The translations under genes and the position numbers were made by a program. Positions 4,875 through 9,686 of a stretch of 9,686 nucleotides of DNA are shown piece by piece (position 1 is the stretch's first letter; the number at the start of each line of letters is the position of its first letter). This stretch comes from JBBQNR01 sp038330145 (GTDB taxonomy: Bacteria > Actinomycetota > Thermoleophilia > Solirubrobacterales > JBBDJG01), in contig JBBQNR010000101.1 in the NCBI GenBank assembly GCA_038330145.1, forward strand, positions 1-9,686, in the 5' to 3' direction. Under the pieces are notes generated by a model. That model was not told where the DNA came from and searched no databases. It saw only the letters and a program-made list of their open reading frames with translations.

Positions 4875-5909
4875 ATGCCCAACTCACTTCATACGCTGCG
4901 CAGGCGAATCATCTCGATCCCGGTGATCTTCCTCGGCTTCGTGCTCTACGTGGCGCTGCTGCCGCTTGTGGCGCTGGCGGCACTGGTCATAGGCGTCGTG
5001 CGCCGGGACCGCTGGGCGTTCGCGCGCACGTTCGCGATGATCGGCGTCTATCTCGCATCGGAGGTGGTCGGCCTCACGATCGCGCTCGCGATGTGGCTGG
5101 CAAGTGGCTCCTGGCTGGGTCTGCGCAGTGCCCGCGAGCGGCGGCGCCGCTGGTACATCACGCTTCAGCGATGGTGGACCGGAACTCTCTTCTGGGGCAT
5201 CCGGCGCTGCTTCTCCCTCGAGGTGGAGGTCGAGCAATGGCCCTCGGGGATCGGGGACGGGCAAGTGCTGATCTTCCTGCGACACGCAAGCGTCCTCGAC
5301 ACGCTGCTCGCGGCGGCGCTGATCGCCAATCCTCTTCGCATGCACCTGCTCTATGTGTTCAAGCGCGAGCTGCGTTGGGACCCCTGCCTCGACGTCGCCG
5401 GCGGCCACCTCGGTTGTCACTTCGCGCGCCGCGACGCGGGGGAGAGTGATCGGGAGGTGCGAACGCTGCGACGACTCGCCACGGACCTGCGCCCCCACGA
5501 AGGCGTGATCATCTACCCCGAGGGAACGCGCTGGACGCTTGAGAAGCACAGGCGTGTGCTGGAGCGGATTTCGAAGTCGGGAGACGAGCGGCTGCTGGAG
5601 CTGGCAACGGGGCTCGAGCGACTGCTGCCACCGCGTCTCGGCGGTCCGTTCGCTCTGCTCGACGGTGCCCCCGGCAGTGACGTGATCTTCGTCGGGCACG
5701 AGGGATTCGAGGGCAACCTGAGGCCGCGAGACATAGTGAGGGGATCGATCGTCGGTAAGACGATCAGGGTCACCGGCTGGAGGGTGAGTGGCAAGCAGGT
5801 CCCTGCGGACCGTGGCGAGCGGGTCGAGTGGCTGTACGACAACTGGACCGAGATGGACGCCTGGCTGAAAGAGGGAACCCCGCCGCGCCAAGCTGCGCTG
5901 CTTGCGTGA
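4875..5909 (+). CDS. Lysophospholipid acyltransferase family protein (PlsC-like)
   Basis: The 344-residue product has two N-terminal hydrophobic segments (about 13-41 and 54-80) and then a cytoplasmic glycerolipid acyltransferase domain. The HX4D catalytic motif is seen as H137-ASVL-D142 (FLRHASVLD), and the substrate-binding motif as YPEGTR (214-219). Such enzymes move an acyl chain from acyl-CoA or acyl-ACP to a lysophospholipid at the membrane. The length and the long stretch between the motifs suit the eukaryote-like LCLAT/AGPAT branch rather than compact bacterial PlsC, so the acceptor lipid is uncertain. The ATG at 4875 has no Shine-Dalgarno sequence; a TAGCAT box lies 12 bases upstream. 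Its stop overlaps the start of the DUF488 gene (GTGA), so the two are translated together. The desaturase encoded 0.85 kb away on the other strand may supply unsaturated acyl chains, which is inference. Confidence 0.9.
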   Translation: MPNSLHTLRRRIISIPVIFLGFVLYVALLPLVALAALVIGVVRRDRWAFARTFAMIGVYLASEVVGLTIALAMWLASGSWLGLRSARERRRRWYITLQRWWTGTLFWGIRRCFSLEVEVEQWPSGIGDGQVLIFLRHASVLDTLLAAALIANPLRMHLLYVFKRELRWDPCLDVAGGHLGCHFARRDAGESDREVRTLRRLATDLRPHEGVIIYPEGTRWTLEKHRRVLERISKSGDERLLELATGLERLLPPRLGGPFALLDGAPGSDVIFVGHEGFEGNLRPRDIVRGSIVGKTIRVTGWRVSGKQVPADRGERVEWLYDNWTEMDAWLKEGTPPRQAALLA

Positions 5910-6400
5910 CGCGCCGGTGGCCGCGGGTCGCAACCATCGGCGTGTATGGGTGGACCCTGGAGGCATTTCTGCGTGCGCTGCGCGAGGCCGACGTTCGAGT
6001 CCTGATCGACACGCGCCAGCGGCGCGGCGTTCGCGGCAGCGAGTATGCGTGGGCGAACTCGGCGCGCCTGCAGGTGGCGCTGGCCGATGCCGGGATCGAA
6101 TACCGCCATCACAAGGAGCTGGCGCCGACCACCGAGCTGCGGCAGCTACAGTACCGCGAGGATGCGAAGGCCGGTGTTGGAAAGCGCTCACGGGCCGAGC
6201 TGGCTCCCGATTACCGGGACCGCTACACGAGCGAGATCCTGAACCAGGTCGACCTCGCCTCATTCGTCGAGAGCCTGCCGAGCGACGGCACCAGCGCGCT
6301 ACTCTGCGTCGAGCGCGATCCCGAAGCCTGCCACCGCTCACTGATCGCCGAGCGTCTTGCCAGCGAGTACGGCCTGCCGGTAAGGCATCTCATACCCTGA
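5906..6400 (+). CDS. DUF488 family protein, coupled to the acyltransferase
   Basis: Starting at the GTG that overlaps the acyltransferase stop, the product has 164 residues and covers a whole DUF488 domain: strand TIGVYGWTLEAFLRAL (10-25), VRVLIDTR (30-37) followed by a serine/arginine loop (GVRGSEYAW), GIEYRHHKELAP (63-74), and the C-terminal signature LLCVERDPEACHRSLIAERL (132-151) with its conserved Cys-His-Arg. The family is widespread, and its biochemical role is not established; the conserved residues suggest a phosphate- or nucleotide-linked enzyme or binding function. The frame is open further upstream to a GTG at 5828, but that would lie wholly inside the acyltransferase and adds no family residues. 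The 4-base overlap implies coupled translation. It converges on the zinc-ribbon gene with 33 bases between stops. Confidence 0.88.
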   Translation: MTRRWPRVATIGVYGWTLEAFLRALREADVRVLIDTRQRRGVRGSEYAWANSARLQVALADAGIEYRHHKELAPTTELRQLQYREDAKAGVGKRSRAELAPDYRDRYTSEILNQVDLASFVESLPSDGTSALLCVERDPEACHRSLIAERLASEYGLPVRHLIP

Positions 6401-6433
6401 CCGGGTTCGATGTCGTCGATGTTGGACGGGCCA

Positions 6434-6718
6434 TCAGCGCGGGTGGAAGAAGAGCAGCAGCCCCATCAGCACCATGGCGCCGCCAAGGATCACCAGTCCC
6501 TTGGAGCTTCCCGCCAGGAACGTCGTCAGCACTCCCATCATCACGAGCGGGAAGCCGACCCCCAGCGAGGGACCTGCGGCCCACGGGGAGGCCTTCTCCG
6601 GAAAGTTGTAGCCGCATTGCCTGCAGCGGGCGGCTCGCTCGCTGACGAGCTTCTTGCAGTGTGGACAGGTCTTCTTCATCGGACGCCGCGGCGGGTCCAC
6701 ATACTCCCACGGCCGCAT
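6434..6718 (-). CDS. Zinc-ribbon membrane protein (94 aa)
   Basis: From the ATG at 6716-6718 the product has 94 residues. The N-terminal half is a zinc ribbon: CPHC at 18-21 and CRQC at 32-35, with basic residues between, and GYNFPE after it. The second half holds two short membrane segments (about 51-69 and 74-91) joined by GSSKG, and ends in HPR. A small zinc-binding head on a two-helix membrane anchor is the likely architecture, with head and tail on the same side. The function is unknown. The frame is open upstream to 6955, but that part overlaps the desaturase gene and looks like random shadow sequence. The ribosome site is weak. It lies 41 bases downstream of the desaturase on the same strand and is probably co-transcribed, hinting at a membrane-lipid role. 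Confidence 0.8.
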   Translation of the reverse strand: MRPWEYVDPPRRPMKKTCPHCKKLVSERAARCRQCGYNFPEKASPWAAGPSLGVGFPLVMMGVLTTFLAGSSKGLVILGGAMVLMGLLLFFHPR

Positions 6719-6759
6719 TCCCGAAGTTGCGCGGCTGGTGCTGTCCGCGCTGAGATTCT

Positions 6760-7668
6760 CTACAGCGACTCGAGCGCCCGAGCGGGACGGGCGGCGGCGG
6801 CCACCTCGCGCTGGCGCTCGGCCGGAATCTCGACCACGTTCCATGCCAGGCCAAGTCGGCGCATGGCTCGGATGACGAGGGCGGAGAGATCGAACTCCCA
6901 CCACCTCAGGCCATGCCGGGCGGAACGGGGAAAGGCATGGTGATTGTTGTGCCATGCCTCACCCATCGAGGGAAGCGCCAGCCAGAAGACGTTGCGTGAA
7001 TGGTCGTCGGTCTGGAACCGACGGTGGCCGAAGAAGTGACAGACCGAGTTGACGCTGAAGGACAGGTGGTGGAAGAGGAAGATGCGAACGAGACCGCCCC
7101 AGAGCAGTCCCGTGAGCGCGCCCTTCGGCCCGGCCAACAGGTAGCCGAGACCCGCCGGCACCATCAGGCCAACCGCGACCCATAGCGGGAAGGCTCTGCT
7201 GATCGCCATCATGCCGCGGTCCTCCACGATGTCCTTGGCGTAGCGTCGTGCGTCGTCGTTGTGCCCGCGAGTCAGCAGCCAGCCGACGTGCGCATGCCAG
7301 AGGCCGTGCATGCTCGCCAACAGCCCCGGCCCGAAGCCGTGCGGCGTATGCGGGTCGCCGTCGTGGTCGGCACAGGCGTGATGCTTTCGATGGCTCGCGA
7401 CCCACCTCACCACGGGCCCCTGCACCGACGTCGAGCCCAGCACGGCCATCACGTACTCGACGCCCTTGTAGGTCTGGAACGAGCGATGCGTCAGCAGCCG
7501 ATGGAAGCCGACCGTGGTGCCCAGGGCCGAGACCATGTACATCACGACCAGGATCACCAGGTCATACGGCCCGACAAGCTTCTCCCACAGCAAGACGATC
7601 GCCGTGACGAAACCCAGCAGCGGCACAGTCACCCCGATCAGGTTCCCGATCCTTTGCGAGAGCGTCAT
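6760..7668 (-). CDS. Fatty acid desaturase, acyl-CoA delta-9 type
   Basis: The 302-residue product has the three histidine boxes of integral-membrane diiron desaturases: HRLLTH (56-61), HRKHH (93-97) and HNNHH (240-244). It also has the N.VCHFFGHR stretch (207-217) seen in stearoyl-CoA/DesC-type enzymes. Hydrophobic segments lie near 11-29, 36-54, 160-180 and 184-205. It should insert a cis double bond into a saturated acyl chain (typically at delta 9) using oxygen and an electron donor; no donor gene is in view. The ATG at 7666-7668 is preferred: AGGAGG (rc 7673-7678) stands four bases before it, whereas the GTG one codon upstream is too close. The length is typical for bacterial members. 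The gene diverges from the sulfotransferase and leads the zinc-ribbon gene. Confidence 0.95.
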   Translation of the reverse strand: MTLSQRIGNLIGVTVPLLGFVTAIVLLWEKLVGPYDLVILVVMYMVSALGTTVGFHRLLTHRSFQTYKGVEYVMAVLGSTSVQGPVVRWVASHRKHHACADHDGDPHTPHGFGPGLLASMHGLWHAHVGWLLTRGHNDDARRYAKDIVEDRGMMAISRAFPLWVAVGLMVPAGLGYLLAGPKGALTGLLWGGLVRIFLFHHLSFSVNSVCHFFGHRRFQTDDHSRNVFWLALPSMGEAWHNNHHAFPRSARHGLRWWEFDLSALVIRAMRRLGLAWNVVEIPAERQREVAAAARPARALESL

Positions 7669-7781
7669 CACTCCTCCTATTTAACCGGACGAACGGGCGC
7701 ACCGCGACTGCTCAGCTCTTCTTCCCACCCTTCCTGCCGCCCTTGCGCCCGTTGCTCTTCGGCCTCCCCAATCCGGCCCCC

Positions 7782-7787
7782 TATAGT
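7782..7787 (+). promoter_or_regulatory. TATAGT -10 box of the sulfotransferase gene
   Basis: TATAGT matches five of six bases of the -10 consensus and ends seven bases before the ATG at 7795, the spacing of a leaderless message. No strong -35 is seen; TTGCTC (7752-7757) is too far away (24 bp). The box favours 7795 over the in-frame ATG at 7870 as the start. Confidence 0.5.
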
Positions 7788-7794
7788 GATCGCG

Positions 7795-8523
7795 ATGCCC
7801 TCGAAGCCGCAAACGGCCGTCGCCGGCGGTGTGGCCCCGGATAGCCGCGACCACCGGCGCTCCGTCTCGATGTTGATGACTAGCCACTTCATCTTCCTGC
7901 ACGTCCCACGCACCGGCGGCCGCTTCCTGCGCAAGCTGTGCTTCGAGCACCTGCCGGCGACCTCGTTCATTCCCAACGACCTGCCGCGCGGCAGCCGCTT
8001 CGAGGAGCTGACGGACGACTTCTCCGACCTGCCCATGTTCGCCATCGTTCGCAATCCCTGGGACTGGTACGTCTCCTGGTACCACAACATGACGCAGGTG
8101 CGGCCGGAGCAGCGCAGCGGCGCGATTTGGGAGACCGCATTCTCTTCCGGCGAGAGCGACTTCGCGACGACGGTGAGACGGGCCTGCACCGGCGAAGGAT
8201 TCGAGAGCCCGCGCACGAGCCCGCTGATGAGCTCGCTCGGCGTCGATCACTACACGGCGCTGCACGCGTGGACCACGGGCGAGGTGTTCGGTCGCGGCAG
8301 GGTCGAGATCCTGCGCTTCGAGTTGCTGCGCGAGGACCTCCAGGCCTTCCTGAGGCGGCACCAGGTGCCGGTGGACGAATCGTTTCTCGAGGCCCTGCAC
8401 AACGACCCACCGGTCGGGGCGAGCGAGCGCCGACCCTATCCCGAGTACTACGACTCAGAGTTGCGCGAGCTGGTGCGTGAGTGCGCGGCGCCGATCGTTG
8501 ACGCACACGGCTATGAGTTCTGA
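7795..8523 (+). CDS. Sulfotransferase family protein (PAPS-dependent type)
   Basis: The product has 242 residues from ATG 7795. The 5'-phosphosulfate loop is seen as FIFLHVPRTGGRFLRKL (32-48). The 3'-phosphate motif is seen as FAIVRNPWDWYVSWYHN (82-98), with the expected Arg and Ser. Such enzymes move sulfate from PAPS to a hydroxyl or amine of a sugar, lipid or small molecule. The usual Lys of the loop (PKTGG) is Arg here. The middle holds a Trp/Tyr/His-rich stretch (DHYTALHAWTTGEVF, 151-165) and the end a conserved-looking acidic helix. No signal peptide or membrane segment is present, so it acts in the cytoplasm. Residues 1-25 before ATG 7870 look disordered; the start at 7795 rests on the TATAGT box. 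It overlaps the methyltransferase gene by 11 bases, forming an operon. No PAPS-synthesis gene is in the window. Confidence 0.87.
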   Translation: MPSKPQTAVAGGVAPDSRDHRRSVSMLMTSHFIFLHVPRTGGRFLRKLCFEHLPATSFIPNDLPRGSRFEELTDDFSDLPMFAIVRNPWDWYVSWYHNMTQVRPEQRSGAIWETAFSSGESDFATTVRRACTGEGFESPRTSPLMSSLGVDHYTALHAWTTGEVFGRGRVEILRFELLREDLQAFLRRHQVPVDESFLEALHNDPPVGASERRPYPEYYDSELRELVRECAAPIVDAHGYEF

Positions 8524-9202
8524 TCGCGAGGCGGTCGACCTGCCGTCGGCGGACGACCCGACGGACGTCGGCTTCGAGCCCACGGTTCGGCGCTTCCACG
8601 ACCTCTACTGCCAGAGCCCCGAGCGCACGTGGCAGAACACCTTCTGGCTCGGGACGCCGCTGATCAAGTGCCCCCTGGACCTCTGGATCTATCAGGAGAT
8701 CCTCCACGACGAGCAATCGCGGCCGGACGTGATCGTGGAGACCGGCACGTTGAGGGGCGGAAGCGCCCACTTCATGGCCTGCATTCTGGACATGATCGGC
8801 TCTGGAAAGGTGATCACGATCGACAACCGCGACGTCGAGGGACGTCCACAGCACGCGCGCATCACCTACCTGACCGGATCGTCGGTCGCACCCCAGATCG
8901 TGACCGCCGTCGAGGAGGCGATCCGGCCGCGAGAGCGCGTGATGGTGATCCTCGATTCCAAGCACCACAGGGACCACGTGCTGGCAGAGCTGAACGCATA
9001 CGCACACCTGGTGACGGAGGGCAACTACCTGATCGTGGAGGACACCAACATCAACTCGTGGAGGAACGAGGTCGAGCCCGGCCCGCTGGAGGCTTTACGC
9101 GAGTTCCTGAGCGAGAACGACGACTTCGCCATCGACCGCTCGAAGGAGCGGTTCATGATGACGTTCGCTCCCAGCGGTTATCTGAGGAGAAAGAAGCCCT
9201 AG
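8513..9202 (+). CDS. CmcI/cephalosporin-hydroxylase-like SAM-dependent methyltransferase
   Basis: From the ATG at 8513 the product has 229 residues. It matches the cephalosporin hydroxylase/CmcI family (PF04989): FWLGTPLIKCPLDLWIYQEI (44-63), the SAM-binding loop DVIVETGTLRGGSAHFMACI (72-91), VITIDNRD (100-107), VMVILDSKHHRDHVLAEL (143-160) and YLIVEDTNINSW (172-183). Asp148 and Glu176-Asp177 stand where the family binds its metal. Despite the family name, these are mostly O-methyltransferases acting on sugars of glycolipids or on antibiotics. The family usually has about 220-250 residues, so it is complete. Its start overlaps the sulfotransferase by 11 bases; a GTG at 8477 is an alternative start giving 12 more residues. 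Joint action on one substrate, such as a sulfated and methylated glycan, is inference. Its TAG shares a CTAG with the convergent lipoprotein stop. Confidence 0.9.
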   Translation: MSSDREAVDLPSADDPTDVGFEPTVRRFHDLYCQSPERTWQNTFWLGTPLIKCPLDLWIYQEILHDEQSRPDVIVETGTLRGGSAHFMACILDMIGSGKVITIDNRDVEGRPQHARITYLTGSSVAPQIVTAVEEAIRPRERVMVILDSKHHRDHVLAELNAYAHLVTEGNYLIVEDTNINSWRNEVEPGPLEALREFLSENDDFAIDRSKERFMMTFAPSGYLRRKKP

Positions 9203-9669
9203 CGCTGCTTGAAGCCGGCCAGGCAGCCGGCGTAGCCGGCGTGCATGTGCCCGGGAGGATCTGTGTAGCGCCCCGAGACGGCCTTGGCAACGGCCTCGGC
9301 GCTGGTGCCCTTGGGCTTGTAGACGGACTTCAGGTCCTTGAGCTTGCGCTCCTTGCAGACCATCTTGGCGGCCGAATAGGTGCTCTTGTCCATCTCGCGG
9401 AACGCTGCCCTCTGAAAGGCATTCTCGCTCTTCTTCTCGGCCTTCTCGCTCTTCTTCTCGGCCTTCTTGCTCTTCTTCTTCGAGCCCGACTTGGTCTGCT
9501 TGCCGGTGGTTCCCGTAGCGCCCGTGTCAGCCGGCGCCGTGGGTCCGGGCGCGGTCACGATCGGCGTCTGCGCACTGTTGTTGTCCTTGTTGTCGTCCCC
9601 GCCGCAGGCGCCCAGGAGCGCGGCCAGCAGCGCGGCAAGGATGGCGCTGAGCAAGAGATGGCGCTTCAT
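9199..9669 (-). CDS. Lysine-rich lipoprotein of unknown function (156 aa)
   Basis: The 156-residue product has a classical lipoprotein signal: KRH (2-4), a leucine/alanine core (5-18) and the lipobox LGAC with Cys22 as the lipidated residue, followed by GGDDN. A Thr/Pro/Gly-rich linker (32-57) leads to a strongly basic lysine stretch (58-82) with the repeat AEKKSEK. A small C-terminal domain (84-156) follows with two cysteines, Cys105 and Cys149, which could form a disulfide outside the cell. Domain, linker and anchor suggest a surface protein whose lysines could touch teichoic acid-like polymers, anionic lipids or DNA; this is inferred. The ATG at 9667-9669 has no ribosome site; TATCAT (rc 9679-9684) nine bases upstream may be its -10. 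It converges on the methyltransferase with overlapping stops. Confidence 0.87.
   Translation of the reverse strand: MKRHLLLSAILAALLAALLGACGGDDNKDNNSAQTPIVTAPGPTAPADTGATGTTGKQTKSGSKKKSKKAEKKSEKAEKKSENAFQRAAFREMDKSTYSAAKMVCKERKLKDLKSVYKPKGTSAEAVAKAVSGRYTDPPGHMHAGYAGCLAGFKQR
9421..9462 (-). repeat. 21-bp tandem repeat in the lipoprotein gene (two copies)
   Basis: Units at 9442-9462 and 9421-9441 differ at one base and encode AEKKSEK and AEKKSEN. A degenerate third unit lies at 9463-9483. The unit keeps the frame and builds the lysine stretch. Confidence 0.85.
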
Positions 9670-9678
9670 GACGTCGGC

Positions 9679-9684
9679 ATGATA
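9679..9684 (-). promoter_or_regulatory. Candidate -10 box of the lipoprotein gene
   Basis: TATCAT on the minus strand (rc of 9679-9684) matches TAnnnT and ends nine bases before the ATG at 9669, implying an almost leaderless message. The -35 would lie outside the window. Confidence 0.35.
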
Positions 9685-9686
9685 GA

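Noticed and set aside
4814..5449. Plus-strand frame overlapping the start of the acyltransferase
   Set aside because: Its frame does not hold the HX4D or YPEGTR motifs and the translation is Arg-rich noise.
4884..6341. Long minus-strand open frame (485 codons)
   Set aside because: It lies opposite the acyltransferase and DUF488 genes, whose motifs are clear. Its translation is Arg/Pro-rich with no domain. It is a GC-bias shadow.
7261..7794. Upstream part of the open frame that contains the sulfotransferase
   Set aside because: It is antisense to the desaturase, has random composition, and the family part begins well after 7795.
7677..9007. Minus-strand open frames opposite the sulfotransferase and methyltransferase
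   Set aside because: The plus-strand proteins have conserved motifs; the minus-strand translations do not.

Overview
This is a GC-rich window (about two thirds G+C by eye). It looks like chromosomal DNA of an actinobacterium, most likely a Thermoleophilia/Solirubrobacterales-type soil organism. That placement is an inference from three things: base composition, starts that often lack a Shine-Dalgarno sequence but sit just below a TAnnnT -10 box, and the style of the many small charged proteins. No rRNA, tRNA, CRISPR array, insertion sequence, integrase or phage gene is visible.

Left part (1-1455): a small unrecognised protein gene (97-363) has overlapping palindromes inside its promoter. A gene-poor stretch with several hairpins follows. 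Then come a minus-strand gene for a 62-residue basic protein and a divergent winged-helix (MarR/ArsR-like) regulator (1141-1455), with a perfect 7-bp inverted repeat between the two. Both promoter palindromes are built on CTAG half-sites, so one regulator could control both.

Middle part (1476-4787): a minus-strand multi-pass membrane protein of the lysylphosphatidylglycerol-synthase-TM/flippase-like class faces five small genes (2640-4015) for charged, mostly helical proteins of 61-80 residues. Two of these share an N-terminal motif, so they are probably paralogues. One adjacent pair may be a single frame-shifted gene. The minus-strand series ends with a YceH (DUF480) protein that carries an in-frame 21-bp tandem repeat and a C-terminal coiled coil.

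Right part (4875-9669): a PlsC-type lysophospholipid acyltransferase is translationally coupled (GTGA overlap) to a DUF488 protein. Convergent to them on the minus strand are a three-histidine-box fatty acid desaturase and, downstream of it, a zinc-ribbon membrane protein. Divergent from the desaturase is an overlapping pair encoding a PAPS-type sulfotransferase and a CmcI/cephalosporin-hydroxylase-like SAM-dependent methyltransferase. Such a pair would suit sulfation and O-methylation of a glycan or lipid, but the substrate cannot be read from the sequence. A lysine-rich lipoprotein gene closes the window; its stop codon overlaps that of the methyltransferase on the opposite strand.

Overall theme: membrane-lipid genes (acyltransferase, desaturase, flippase-like protein), probable cell-surface modification (sulfotransferase, methyltransferase, lipoprotein), and a group of small lineage-type proteins of unknown function. 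No complete, recognisable new defence or mobile system is present. The best leads are the CTAG operators, the small-gene island and the sulfotransferase-methyltransferase pair.
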